From NCBI GenBank assembly GCA_016234445.1, contig JACRBT010000007.1:61404-125403 (forward strand): a DNA stretch of 64,000 nt, in the 5' to 3' direction. How positions within the stretch are numbered: the first letter of the stretch is position 1; every line of letters begins with the position of its first letter. The notes below the pieces were generated by a model. That model saw only the letters and a list, made by a program, of their open reading frames with translations. It made no database searches and had not been told where the DNA came from. This DNA comes from Chloroflexota bacterium. Lineage in GTDB: Bacteria; Chloroflexota; Dehalococcoidia; Tepidiformales; Tepidiformaceae. The position numbers and the translations under genes are program-made. This document shows positions 1 through 8,421 of the stretch, piece by piece.

Positions 1-666
1 AGTGTAGTGCCCCGGGGGGATGCCACCAGCCTGCGTCAGGCACAGCACCCCCTTGGTCGGTTGACTCCCGATCATCAAGAGCATGAGACGGGGAGTCACG
101 TCCTCGCCATCCAACGTCATGCGGAACGCCCGGAAGTTGTCCGTCAGCCCGTCGAACGTCACTTCAGCGCACACTCCCACAGGGTCGGTAACGCCTGCCG
201 GCACCATCGACGCCCACGCTACCGTAGAACCGTCCGCCGGGCTCACCAGCAGGATGTTCGGTGACCATGCCTCGGCTGGGGTAACCGCGGCCGTGGGGGA
301 AGCAGCCTCCGCACTCGTTTCGCCTCCGCTCGCGCGTAGTTCCATGACAATCGCGGCGCCGCCAATCAACGCCAGCGCCGCCGCCGAGCCGCCCAGCGCG
401 ACCTTGAGCACCGGCGGACCGACCGCGGCTCGCGCCCACCTCATCACCCTGGCGCGGCCGCTGTTCCGTTCCCGCCACACGGCGGCAAGCTCTTCCCGGG
501 AGGTGACCCCCTCCTTGGCGATGAGCTGGCTCACGTACCACTTGGCCGTGGCGAACGTCATCCCGAGTTCGTCGGCTATCTCAGGGTTCGTGCGCCGTCG
601 CCCTACCAACTCGAGGACCTGGAGTTCTCGCTCGCTCAGCTTCTCAGGGGTTTGTGTGCGCTCCAT
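1..666 (-). CDS. Membrane-tethered LuxR-type HTH regulator (3' end outside window)
   Basis: The frame is open from an ATG at 666 to the left edge, giving 222 residues with no stop. Residues about 8-65 form a LuxR/GerE-type helix-turn-helix (LSERELQVLELV, then TNPEIADELGMTFATAKWYV). A single hydrophobic segment at about 88-109 follows, then a Thr/Ala-rich linker and a domain that would lie outside the membrane. There is no receiver domain before the HTH. The likely role is a one-component regulator that responds to an extracytoplasmic signal or partner. It is transcribed divergently from the small lipoprotein at 804. The start is supported by a TANNNT box six bases upstream. The signal sensed cannot be told from the sequence. 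Confidence 0.8.
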   Translation of the reverse strand, partial: MERTQTPEKLSERELQVLELVGRRRTNPEIADELGMTFATAKWYVSQLIAKEGVTSREELAAVWRERNSGRARVMRWARAAVGPPVLKVALGGSAAALALIGGAAIVMELRASGGETSAEAASPTAAVTPAEAWSPNILLVSPADGSTVAWASMVPAGVTDPVGVCAEVTFDGLTDNFRAFRMTLDGEDVTPRLMLLMIGSQPTKGVLCLTQAGGIPPGHYT

Positions 667-672
667 GCCCAG

Positions 673-678
673 AGACTA
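673..678 (-). promoter_or_regulatory. -10 box for a leaderless LuxR transcript
   Basis: TAGTCT on the minus strand ends six bases before the ATG at 666. This is the -10 to transcription-start distance, so the mRNA would begin at or next to the start codon. No convincing -35 is visible. Confidence 0.5.
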
Positions 679-790
679 CGACCGCCTCCGGCCGCCTGTA
701 ACCAGCCTATGGTAAAGATGCGCCGGCGTTATGCACCCGATAGCCGCGGAGGTAGGATCTTCCCCGATCGTCCGGCCAACCGTCGCCCTG

Positions 791-796
791 TAGCAT
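791..796 (+). promoter_or_regulatory. -10 box for a leaderless lipoprotein transcript
   Basis: TAGCAT is followed by seven bases and then the ATG at 804. An upstream in-frame ATG at 795 overlaps this box, so 804 is the better start. Confidence 0.5.
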
Positions 797-803
797 GAAC
801 GGG

Positions 804-1208
804 ATGCCTCGCTTGCTCGCCGTTGCCGCCGTCGCCGTCCTCCTCCTCGCTGCCTGCGGAAGCGACAAGGCGCCCGCGGACAACGGAGTCTCCGATGAGG
901 AGTACCTGCGCGTCCTCTGCACCGGCCTCGACAACTACTCCGACAGCCTCCTCGGCGCCGCGAAGCCGGACCAGATCGCGAAGGTCGTCCAGGACTACAT
1001 AACTGCGATGAAGGCCGTCACCCCGCCCAAGGACCTCGCCCCCTTCCACACCGCCTTCATCACCTACCTCGAACAGGGCTTCGCCGACCCGAAGGCGCTC
1101 CTCACCGTCTCCCCGCCCCGCCCCCCGGAAAAGGTCGCCAGCCGCCTCGTCGCGAAGGAACCCCAGGTCCCCGAATGCCAGGACGCCACCTTTTTCGGCC
1201 GCAAGTAA
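804..1208 (+). CDS. Small secreted lipoprotein, unknown function
   Basis: This 134-residue protein begins with a short basic n-region and hydrophobic core ending in the lipobox LLAAC, so Cys18 would be the lipidated residue. The mature part is acidic to neutral with a YLRVLCTGLDNY segment and several later cysteines, and I recognise no family. I chose 804 over the in-frame ATG at 795 because a TANNNT box ends seven bases before 804. The gene is divergent from the membrane-tethered LuxR gene, so that regulator may control it or sense something near it; this is inference from position alone. Confidence 0.7.
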   Translation: MPRLLAVAAVAVLLLAACGSDKAPADNGVSDEEYLRVLCTGLDNYSDSLLGAAKPDQIAKVVQDYITAMKAVTPPKDLAPFHTAFITYLEQGFADPKALLTVSPPRPPEKVASRLVAKEPQVPECQDATFFGRK

Positions 1209-1242
1209 ACCGCCTCCGTCTGGTTCCACGCCAGCGGGGACG

Positions 1243-1248
1243 TATACT
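1243..1248 (+). promoter_or_regulatory. Probable -10 box upstream of ilvE
   Basis: TATACT lies about 41 bases before the ilvE ATG, and a Shine-Dalgarno AAGGAG sits about 9 bases before that ATG. The -35 region is not recognisable. Confidence 0.4.
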
Positions 1249-1289
1249 GGTCGAATCCCCGGCAGCCCCGGGCCAAGGAGCAACCGTCG

Positions 1290-2216
1290 ATGCCTACACC
1301 GTACGCGTACTTCCGCGGCGAAGTCGTCCCCCTGGAGCAGGCGAAGATCAGCGTGACCACCCACGCCCTCCACTACGGCACCGCGGTATTTGAAGGCATT
1401 CGCGGCAACTGGAACCAGGACGACGGCTGCCACTACCTCTTCCGCCTCCGCGAACACTTCGAACGCCTCGCCCAGAGCTCGCGGATCATGATGCTCAACC
1501 TCAAGGACTCCGTGGACCGCCTCTGCGAACTCAGCGTCGAGATCGTCGAGCGCAGCGGCTACACCGAGGACGTCTACCTTCGCCCCCTGGTCTACACCAG
1601 CTCCGAACAGCTCGGCGTCCGCATCCACAACCTCGAACACGACGTCCTCATCTTCGTCGTCCCCTTCCCCGCCTACCTCCCCGACTCGGCCCGTTGCCAC
1701 ACCAGCACCTGGCGCCGCGTCAACGACACCGGCATCCCCCCGCGCGCCAAGGTCACCGGCATCTACGCCAACAGCGCCCTCGCCAAGACCGAGGCAAACC
1801 TCAACGGCTTCGACGAGGCGATCATGCTCAACGAAGACGGCCACGTCTCCGAAGGCAGCGGCGAAAACATCTTCATGATCCGCAAGGGCAAGCTCATCAC
1901 CCCCGGGCCCGCCGACAATGTCCTCGAAGGCATCACCGCCGCCACCGTCGTCCAGCTCGCGAAGGACGAACTCGGCCTCGAAACGGTCGAACGCCAGATC
2001 GACCGCTCCGAGCTCTACATCTGCGACGAGCTCTTCATGACCGGCACCGCCGCCCACCTCACCCCCGTCGTCGAAGTCGACCGCCGGCCCGTGGGGACTG
2101 GCCTCCCCGGTCCCCTGACGAGCAAGCTCAGCAACCTTTTCTACGACGCCATCCGCGGCAAGAACGAGAAGTACAGGCATTGGTGCACGCCCGCCCGCGT
2201 CCGCGTCTCCCGCTGA
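1290..2216 (+). CDS. ilvE: Branched-chain amino acid aminotransferase
   Basis: This 308-residue class IV PLP aminotransferase interconverts valine, leucine and isoleucine with their 2-oxo acids, using glutamate/2-oxoglutarate. The N-terminal HALHYGTAVFEGIR is typical of IlvE. Lys154 in PRAKVTGIYANS is the expected PLP lysine, and EGSGENIFM and LFMTGTAAHLTPV are the conserved cofactor and substrate loops. Length matches the family. A good ribosome site (AAGGAG) precedes the ATG. The next gene begins inside its 3' end. Branched-chain 2-oxo acids could feed ferredoxin oxidoreductases such as those encoded nearby, but the link is speculative. Confidence 0.95.
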   Translation: MPTPYAYFRGEVVPLEQAKISVTTHALHYGTAVFEGIRGNWNQDDGCHYLFRLREHFERLAQSSRIMMLNLKDSVDRLCELSVEIVERSGYTEDVYLRPLVYTSSEQLGVRIHNLEHDVLIFVVPFPAYLPDSARCHTSTWRRVNDTGIPPRAKVTGIYANSALAKTEANLNGFDEAIMLNEDGHVSEGSGENIFMIRKGKLITPGPADNVLEGITAATVVQLAKDELGLETVERQIDRSELYICDELFMTGTAAHLTPVVEVDRRPVGTGLPGPLTSKLSNLFYDAIRGKNEKYRHWCTPARVRVSR

Positions 2217-3118
2217 GCGAAGCCGCCTTCCACCCACCTCGCGCCCTTGGCGTGATCGTGGGTGGCGCCTTCGCGGCCTGGGCGGCGGCCCTGGCCGTGC
2301 TCACCGGCCGCCTCGCCGTCGGCGCCGAAGCCGAGTTCAAGACGTTCCTCGCCTGGCTCGCGACGGCCGTCCTCGTCGGGCTCGCCGTCGTCTTTGCGAA
2401 CTGGGCCTACTCCGTCGCCCGCCTCGCCTACGTCATCGACCAGTCTGCCCTCACCATCCGCTGGGGCTTCCGCCGCGTCGTCATCCCCCTCGACACCATC
2501 CAGCGAATGCTCCCTGGCCGCACCCTCGACGAGGCCCACGTCGCCGGGCTCAACTGGTGGGGCTGCCACGTTGGTGGCGCCGACGTAAAGCGCCTCGGCT
2601 ACACCCTCTTCTATTCGACCCACAGCACCCCGGACGAACTCCTCTACATCGTCACCACCGAGGAGTCCTACGCCCTCACCGTCCTCGACCAGGCCGCCTT
2701 CGCCGAAGAGGTCCAGTCGCGGGCCGCCATGGCCCCCGTCGACCAGCACCCCCAGCGCGCCACCGCCACCGGCATCGCCGCTCTCCCCTTCTGGCGCGAC
2801 CACGTGGCCCTCTACGCCCTGGCGCTTTCGGTCGTGGCCTCCGTCGTTCTCTGCGGCTACGTCTATGCCCAGTATCCCGGCCTCCCGGAGGTCATCCAGC
2901 TCGACTTCCCGGCGCTCGGCGGCGTCGTCCGCGTTGGCAACAGGACCGAGATTCTCCGGATCGTCTACCTGGCCGTGGGCATCCTTGGCGCAAACACCGT
3001 CCTCGGCGTCGCCGTCCACGCCCGCGAACGGGCCGCTGGCCTCTGGCTCATCGGTTCCTCCGGCATGCTCCAGCTCGTGCTCCTCGCCGCCGCCGTCCTC
3101 GCCATCCGCTCCAGCTAA
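2183..3118 (+). CDS. Multi-spanning membrane protein with PH-like domain
   Basis: About 311 residues from a GTG at 2183, which overlaps ilvE by 34 bases; a GTG at 2252 is an alternative start with no better ribosome site. Two hydrophobic segments are followed by a soluble region (YVIDQSALTIRWGFRRVVIP and LDTIQRMLPG) that resembles bacterial PH domains of the YdbT/DUF304 kind. Two or three C-terminal membrane segments follow, with an LPEVIQLDF loop between them like that of DUF1648 proteins. The role is unknown, probably envelope-related. Codon overlap suggests cotranscription with ilvE. Confidence 0.65.
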   Translation: MHARPRPRLPLSEAAFHPPRALGVIVGGAFAAWAAALAVLTGRLAVGAEAEFKTFLAWLATAVLVGLAVVFANWAYSVARLAYVIDQSALTIRWGFRRVVIPLDTIQRMLPGRTLDEAHVAGLNWWGCHVGGADVKRLGYTLFYSTHSTPDELLYIVTTEESYALTVLDQAAFAEEVQSRAAMAPVDQHPQRATATGIAALPFWRDHVALYALALSVVASVVLCGYVYAQYPGLPEVIQLDFPALGGVVRVGNRTEILRIVYLAVGILGANTVLGVAVHARERAAGLWLIGSSGMLQLVLLAAAVLAIRSS

Positions 3119-3165
3119 AGCAGCCCGCCTGCAGCCTTCCATCCCGAGCAGACACTTCCTCTGGG

Positions 3166-3298
3166 CTATGTATCGATAGGCAGAGCGTATGTTCGGCAAC
3201 AGACCGATAGCGAGGCCGCACTACCGCACGAGCCGGGGTCGCCGACACTCTTGATGAGGTGTGTTGGGGGGCAACCGCCAAAACCCGCCCCAGGCGGG
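3166..3298 (+). promoter_or_regulatory. Upstream region of the PFOR operon with palindromes
   Basis: The 199-base gap before the oxidoreductase holds CTATGTATCGATAG at 3166-3179, which contains the perfect palindrome TATCGATA. A short GC hairpin (CCCGCC, 3-base loop, GGCGGG) lies at 3284-3298, and a strong GGAGG ribosome site at 3306-3310. The CTAT/ATAG arms loosely resemble the LysR-gene operator at 18156-18184. No clear -35/-10 pair is visible. Confidence 0.3.
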
Positions 3299-3317
3299 CG
3301 GGGCCGGAGGCAGGGAG

Positions 3318-5285
3318 ATGATCGAGTCGAGGCCGAAGTACCCGGGAGTGCCGGGAACCACCGACGGCGCCGGCATGGTGACCTGGGTCGATACGCACAT
3401 TACGCAGGGTGCCTGCGCCTACCCCATCACCTCATCGACGACGATGGGCGAAGGTTACGAGCGAGCGGTGGCGGCCGGCTCGCGTAACCTCTGGGGCGAA
3501 CCCCTCGGCTTCCTCGAACCCGAATCCGAGCACAGTTCAGCGTCGGCCTGCGAGGGTTTCGCCCTGGCCGGTGGCCGGGTCAGCAACTTCACCTCGGGGC
3601 AGGGCCTTGTCCTGATGAAGGAAGTGCTCTTCACCATCTCCGGGAAGCGGTTGCCGGTGGTCTTCCATATCGGCGCCCGGGCGCTGACCTCGCAGTCACT
3701 GAACGTGCACGCCGGCCACGACGATGTCATGGCAGTGGCGGACACGGGCTGGGGGATGCTGTTCGCTCGCAACGCCCAGGAAGCCGGCGACATGGCGCTG
3801 GTCGCCCGGCGCGCGGCCGAGGACAGCCACACCCCGTTCTTCAACGTCCAGGACGGGTTCCTCACCACGCACACTATCCAGGATGTCCTCATGCCCGAGC
3901 CCGAGCTCATGGCCGAGTACGCCGGCCGCCCGTCTGAGAAGCTCGTGAACTTCTTCGACCCCTCGACCGGGCTCATGACCGGCGTCGTCCAGAACCAGGA
4001 CAGCTACATGAAAGGGAAGATCGCCCAGCGCTTCTTCTACGACCGCGTCCCGGCAGTCCTCGAGGAAGCGATGCGGGAGTACGGCGATCTGACCGGCCGG
4101 TACTACAGCGCCGTCGAGTCCTACCGGATGGCCGACGCCGAGTTCGCGCTCGTCGGCATGGGCTCTGCCATGGAGACCGCCCAGGTAGCGGTCGACTGGC
4201 TCCGCGAGCAACGCGGCTGGAAGGTGGGGCTGGTCAACGTCCGCGCCTTCCGGCCGTTCCCCGGCGCCGCTCTCGCTTCGGCGCTGGCGGGGGTGTGGGC
4301 CGTGACGGTGTTGGAGCGCGTCGACGTACCCCTGATGCAGTCCAACCCCCTTACCGCCGAACTGAAGGCGGCGCTGGCCGACGCCGCCACGGGCGCGGCC
4401 GGCTATCCCTGGCTCGACCGCATCCCCGTCGTCCTTAGCGGCTCCGCCGGGCTGGGCGGGCGGGACGTGGGCGTGGGCAGTCTCGTGGCCGCGTTCGAAA
4501 ACATGCGGGAAAGTCAGCCCCAGCGCACATTCGTCCTCGGCATTCGCCACCCGCTCGCCCTGGAACAGCAGGAAGAGCCGAATGTACGCATCGCCGGCTC
4601 CTTCACCATGCGCGGCCACTCTGTCGGTGGCTTCGGCTCCATCGCGACCAACAAGGTTATCGCCACCGTGGCCCACGACCTCTTCGGCGCTTCCGTGCAG
4701 GCCTTCCCCCGCTACGGCGGTGAGAAGAAGGGACTGCCGACGAACTACTACCTCACCGTGGCCGACGAGCCCATCCGGACGCACTGCGAGCTTGTCCACG
4801 TCGACTTCGTCCCGGTGAACGACATGAACGCCTTCAGCTTCGGGAACCCCCTGGCCGGCCTTGAACGCGGCGGAACGCTGTTCCTCCAGACCTCGCGCCG
4901 GGACCCGGGCGAAGTCTGGGACGCCCTCCCTCCGCCAGTCCGGGAGGAGATTGCCGCCAACGGCATCCGCGTCCTCGCCCTCGATACCGCCGCCATAGCT
5001 CGCAAGGTCGCCAGCCAGCCGGACCTCGTTTCGCGCATGCAGGGCATCGTCCTCCTCGGCGTCTTCCTCCGCGTCGCGCCGCTGGTGACCCGGAGCCGGC
5101 TCAATGAGCGGGAGCTGTTCCTGGCCGTCGAACGGTCGCTGCGCAAGTACTTTGGCCGTCGCGGCGAAGGCGTGATCAAGGACAACCTGGAGTGCGTGAA
5201 GCGCGGCTATCACGAGGTGATGGAAGTGCCGTGGCGCACCTTCGCCCCGGAAGGAACGGCACTGGCTGCCGTGGGAGGAGCCTGA
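3318..5285 (+). CDS. Pyruvate/2-oxoacid:ferredoxin oxidoreductase, fused alpha-gamma subunit
   Basis: This 655-residue protein corresponds to the first half of NifJ-type pyruvate:ferredoxin oxidoreductase. Its order is the pyrimidine-binding POR_N domain (about 20-240, with YPITSSTTMGE), domain II (from about 271, MADAEFALVGMGSAMETAQV), and the gamma domain (from about 403, with RGHSVGGFGSIATNKVIA). The enzyme interconverts pyruvate or a related 2-oxo acid plus CoA with acyl-CoA and CO2, reducing ferredoxin. The start is set by GGAGG 7 bases upstream of ATG 3318; an earlier in-frame start lacks this site. The partner subunit follows after 5 bases. Substrate specificity is inferred from NifJ resemblance only. 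Confidence 0.88.
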   Translation: MIESRPKYPGVPGTTDGAGMVTWVDTHITQGACAYPITSSTTMGEGYERAVAAGSRNLWGEPLGFLEPESEHSSASACEGFALAGGRVSNFTSGQGLVLMKEVLFTISGKRLPVVFHIGARALTSQSLNVHAGHDDVMAVADTGWGMLFARNAQEAGDMALVARRAAEDSHTPFFNVQDGFLTTHTIQDVLMPEPELMAEYAGRPSEKLVNFFDPSTGLMTGVVQNQDSYMKGKIAQRFFYDRVPAVLEEAMREYGDLTGRYYSAVESYRMADAEFALVGMGSAMETAQVAVDWLREQRGWKVGLVNVRAFRPFPGAALASALAGVWAVTVLERVDVPLMQSNPLTAELKAALADAATGAAGYPWLDRIPVVLSGSAGLGGRDVGVGSLVAAFENMRESQPQRTFVLGIRHPLALEQQEEPNVRIAGSFTMRGHSVGGFGSIATNKVIATVAHDLFGASVQAFPRYGGEKKGLPTNYYLTVADEPIRTHCELVHVDFVPVNDMNAFSFGNPLAGLERGGTLFLQTSRRDPGEVWDALPPPVREEIAANGIRVLALDTAAIARKVASQPDLVSRMQGIVLLGVFLRVAPLVTRSRLNERELFLAVERSLRKYFGRRGEGVIKDNLECVKRGYHEVMEVPWRTFAPEGTALAAVGGA

Positions 5286-5290
5286 CAGCC

Positions 5291-6862
5291 ATGCTCAAGA
5301 CATGCACAGTCGGCGAAGACGAGATCCTCGATGCAGACGAGTTCGAGCGGATGGTCCTGCCCGCCTATGCCAGCGGCGCGGCAGCCGCCGAACTCGAGGC
5401 CGACCTCCAGGTGGCGCGGAGCATTCTCCCCCCTGGTACCGCCGCCTATCGCGACTTCAGCCACCTGGCCCCCGACTTCCCCGTGTTCGAGCCCGCGAAG
5501 TGCGTGGGCTGCATGGAATGCGTGGCCGCCTGCCCCGACACCGCCATCCTCGGCAAGGTGCTCACCGCCGAACAGCTCGACGCCCAACTCACGACAGTCC
5601 CTGACCGCGCCGAGCGACGGCGCCTTCGCGGGGTCTGGACGCAGACCCGGAAGTACTGGGACGTACCGGCAGCCAGGAACGAACCCGGCGGGCTGTTCGG
5701 CCTCTTCGTCGACCCGACGAAGTGCAAGGGCTGCGGCGAATGCGTCGAGGTTTGCGGAGCCCACGACGCGCTCCACATGGCGCCCAAGGACGAGGTCCTG
5801 CTCGACGAAGCGCGGCGCACGTTCGAATTCTGCGAAGCCGCCCCGGCGACGCCCGCCAACTTCATCAACGAGCGCGCGCTTGCCGACATGATGCTCGCCG
5901 AACGGGCGCTGCTCTACACCGGCGGCGCCGGGAGTTGCATGGGCTGCGGCGAGGCGACCGCCCTGCGGATGATGCTGGCCGCCTCCGGATTCGTCCACGG
6001 CCGCGAAAACATCGCCATCGTCAACGCCACCGGCTGTTCCACCGTCTACGCCTCGACGTATCCCTACAACCCCTACCGAGTGGCGTGGACCAACTCCCTC
6101 TTCGAAAACGCGGCCGCCGACGCCATGGGCATCCGTGCCCGCTGGGACCAGCTGGGCTGGCAGGACAAGCGCCTCTGGGTGGTTGGCGGCGACGGCGCCA
6201 TGCTCGACATCGGTTTCGCCTCCCTCTCCCGGATGCTCCTCTCCGGGATGGACATCAAGGTGCTGGTCCTCGACACGCAGGTCTACAGCAACACCGGTGG
6301 CCAGGCTTCGACCGGCAGCTTCCGCGGCCAGGACAGCAAGATGGCGTCCTTCGGTTCCGCCAGCCCGGGGAAGGCGGAACGCCGCAAAGAGATCGGCCTG
6401 ATCGCGATGATGCACCCGGATGTCTTCGTCGCCCAGACGATCACGGCGGACACCAACCACTTCTACCGGTCGATCATGGCCGCGAACGAGTTTCCCGGGC
6501 CCGCCGTCGTGAGCGTCTACACGACCTGCCAGCCCGAGCATGGCGTAGGCGACGACATGGCGGCTCACCAGGCCCGCCTGGCCAAGGACAGCCGTGCCTT
6601 CCCCCTGTTCGTCTATGACCCGCGCAAGGGCGAAACGACGCGCGAGCGCTTGAGCCTGCAGGGGAACCCCGCGATGAAGGACGACTGGTACCGCAACCCG
6701 AAGACCGGCGAGCCGCTCGACTTCGTCGCCTTCGCGCGGACCGAAGGGCGTTTTGCCCGCCAGTTTGATGCTGACGGCAACCCCTCGGAGAACCTCCTGC
6801 GTGCCCGCGCCGACCGGCTCGCCTACTGGCACCAGCTCCAGGAACTGGCCGGCCTGCGCTAG
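5291..6862 (+). CDS. Pyruvate/2-oxoacid:ferredoxin oxidoreductase, fused delta-beta subunit
   Basis: This 523-residue partner supplies the second half of a NifJ-like enzyme. A ferredoxin-type domain carries CVGCMECVAACP near residue 75 and CKGCGECVEVCG near 145. A TPP-binding domain follows, starting at GSCMGCGEATALRMML and including GDGAMLDIGFASLSRML and DTQVYSNTGGQAS. The first cluster motif ends in the classical CP; the second ends in CG. The two-gene arrangement, with no EKR linker seen, differs from single-chain NifJ. The ATG at 5291 immediately follows the upstream gene, so the two are surely one operon. C-terminally it is near the usual NifJ end. Confidence 0.88.
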   Translation: MLKTCTVGEDEILDADEFERMVLPAYASGAAAAELEADLQVARSILPPGTAAYRDFSHLAPDFPVFEPAKCVGCMECVAACPDTAILGKVLTAEQLDAQLTTVPDRAERRRLRGVWTQTRKYWDVPAARNEPGGLFGLFVDPTKCKGCGECVEVCGAHDALHMAPKDEVLLDEARRTFEFCEAAPATPANFINERALADMMLAERALLYTGGAGSCMGCGEATALRMMLAASGFVHGRENIAIVNATGCSTVYASTYPYNPYRVAWTNSLFENAAADAMGIRARWDQLGWQDKRLWVVGGDGAMLDIGFASLSRMLLSGMDIKVLVLDTQVYSNTGGQASTGSFRGQDSKMASFGSASPGKAERRKEIGLIAMMHPDVFVAQTITADTNHFYRSIMAANEFPGPAVVSVYTTCQPEHGVGDDMAAHQARLAKDSRAFPLFVYDPRKGETTRERLSLQGNPAMKDDWYRNPKTGEPLDFVAFARTEGRFARQFDADGNPSENLLRARADRLAYWHQLQELAGLR

Positions 6863-6871
6863 CTTCGGCCG

Positions 6872-8149
6872 CTACAACCGCTCCTCCATCCACGGCACGA
6901 TCAGGTCGATGATCCGTTCCCGGGGGTCGGCCAGCTTCCGGCCCTCTTCGCCCACCGGGTGCAGGTAGTGGTCCGCCCAGGGCAGGTCGACCAGCCGCTT
7001 GTCCTTCGCCCCGCTCTTCTCCAGCAACTCACGTTGCTCCGCGGGGAAGATGTCGCAGTCGCCGTCGGCATAGACAAGGAGTGTCGGCACGGTGACCCCG
7101 GCGATCGTGTCTGGCAAGTCCGCCTGGCTGCTCAGGCCGCTCCAGGTGCTGAGCCACGCCCGCGGCGTCATCACCCGCGCGAGCCCGCCCGGCCCGTAGT
7201 TCCCGATGATAGGGTCGCCGGGCGAAAAGATGCTTCCGAGGGGCCGACGGCTGGGGTCGATCGATGGGTCCAGGTAGGCCGGGTTCGCCAGCGTCCGGTA
7301 GATGACCATGTAGCGCCCGAGACGCGCGTGCCGGGTGACCAGCCCCCGCGTCTCCGTCGGGAGCGCGCCGAAGCCGGGGTCCCGCATCTGCGCCCGGAAG
7401 TAGGCGTGGTCGGCGAGGTACTCCCGCGCGATCGTGTCCAGCCGCCGGTTCCGCTCCCGCTGGCGCTCCCGGTAAGCCGCCAGCCACTTCGCGTCGTACG
7501 AACTCGCCTTCGGGAACGGTTGGTAGCCGTTCGCGGGGTTGTACATGTCCCAGTCCGGGTCCGTCGCCAGCGGGTTCGCTTCGTCCACCACCGCCGGGTC
7601 GAGGACGTTGAGCATGAACCGCCCTTCGCCAAGGTGGGCCGCCACCGCGATGTAGAGGTCGCCCGCCGGCATCACCTCGTCCGCCAGGTTCACCGGCTCC
7701 CCGCCCGGCGTCCAGCGGAGACGGTCGCCCGGCGCCCGTTCGGCCTGCGACTGGTAGAACCCCAGGAGCGACCCGCCGCCGCTGTTGCCGAGGAGGACGA
7801 TCTTCTCGAAACCGGCCTCCTTCAGGTAGCGCATCCCCGCGGCGATGTCGAAGAGGAGCCGCTCGTGGACCATGTCGGTGTCGTTGTTGAGGTAGCGGCT
7901 GTTCTGACCGAAGACCGCGTAGCCGCGCGCCGTCAGCCCGGGCACCACGTAGTGCCGCGTGAACTCCCCCCGCGGGTGCATCAGGTAGACCGCCGTCTTC
8001 GGCTCCTGCCCCGACGCGCGGTAGAGGACCCCGAAGCTGTGGGCCGTGTCCGTCGCCTCCAGGTAGACGACGTCGCGCCGCACCGAAGGGTCGAGGTGGG
8101 TGAAAGCGAACGGCAGCCGCCGCACGCGCTCTTCGAAAACCTGGGTCAT
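6872..8149 (-). CDS. Alpha/beta-hydrolase family protein
   Basis: This 425-residue protein has the hydrolase nucleophile elbow GNSGGG within KIVLLGNSGGGSLLGFY, an acid-bearing strand near LLVYADGDCDIFP, and a late histidine in WADHYLHPVGEEGRK. These are consistent with a Ser-Asp-His triad. There is no signal peptide, so it is probably cytoplasmic. The start is chosen at the ATG preceded by GGGAGG; a start five codons upstream would bury this site. It converges with the PFOR operon, whose stop is only ten bases away. The substrate is unknown. Confidence 0.75.
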   Translation of the reverse strand: MTQVFEERVRRLPFAFTHLDPSVRRDVVYLEATDTAHSFGVLYRASGQEPKTAVYLMHPRGEFTRHYVVPGLTARGYAVFGQNSRYLNNDTDMVHERLLFDIAAGMRYLKEAGFEKIVLLGNSGGGSLLGFYQSQAERAPGDRLRWTPGGEPVNLADEVMPAGDLYIAVAAHLGEGRFMLNVLDPAVVDEANPLATDPDWDMYNPANGYQPFPKASSYDAKWLAAYRERQRERNRRLDTIAREYLADHAYFRAQMRDPGFGALPTETRGLVTRHARLGRYMVIYRTLANPAYLDPSIDPSRRPLGSIFSPGDPIIGNYGPGGLARVMTPRAWLSTWSGLSSQADLPDTIAGVTVPTLLVYADGDCDIFPAEQRELLEKSGAKDKRLVDLPWADHYLHPVGEEGRKLADPRERIIDLIVPWMEERL

Positions 8150-8190
8150 GCCGCCTCCCAACAAAAGTCGTGCCGGGGAGGATACGGCAT

Positions 8191-8225
8191 CGGAGTACCG
8201 AGCACCGAGTACCGGGTCCCGAGCG
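8191..8225 (+). repeat. Heptanucleotide repeat array 1
   Basis: Five consecutive 7-base units (CGGAGTA, CCGAGCA, CCGAGTA, CCGGGTC, CCGAGCG) lie in the spacer between the hydrolase and the matrixin gene. This is one of ten such arrays in the window. Confidence 0.7.
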
Positions 8226-8236
8226 CGGGAAGATTG

Positions 8237-8269
8237 CCATCCGCACCGCGACGGGTACGGAGCGGCGTC
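8237..8269 (+). repeat. 33-base inverted repeat, left copy (pair A)
   Basis: This 33-base sequence recurs in reverse complement at 9214-9246 with one mismatch. The two copies bracket the matrixin-like gene. Confidence 0.75.
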
Positions 8270-8316
8270 TCTCCGCCTGGCACTCCCTTACCAGTCGCGG
8301 CACGGATGGTCCGGGG

Positions 8317-8372
8317 CCGACCGCCGAAAGCCGAAAGCCGACCGCCGAGAGCCGAGAGCCGCCGGCCGAAGG
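8317..8372 (+). repeat. Heptanucleotide repeat array 2
   Basis: Eight units in exact 7-base register, each starting CCG: CCGACCG, CCGAAAG twice, CCGACCG, CCGAGAG twice, CCGCCGG and CCGAAGG. The array ends 18 bases before the -10 box of the matrixin gene. Confidence 0.75.
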
Positions 8373-8390
8373 CCCGCTTGACCCCGGTGC

Positions 8391-8396
8391 TAGCAT
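8391..8396 (+). promoter_or_regulatory. Probable -10 box of the matrixin gene
   Basis: TAGCAT lies 25 bases before the ATG at 8422. A purine-rich GGGGGAGGAGG ribosome site lies between them. Confidence 0.4.
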
Positions 8397-8421
8397 TTGC
8401 CTGAGGGGGAGGAGGATTGTG

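Noticed and set aside
1235..1275. A TCGAATCCCCGG stretch that looks like the T-loop and acceptor end of a tRNA
   Set aside because: No D-arm or anticodon arm can be drawn in the 70 bases before it, and it lies in the ilvE promoter region.
729..2237. A 502-residue minus-strand frame opposite the lipoprotein and ilvE
   Set aside because: Same cause: opposite-strand openness created by GC-rich codon use; no domain or ribosome site.
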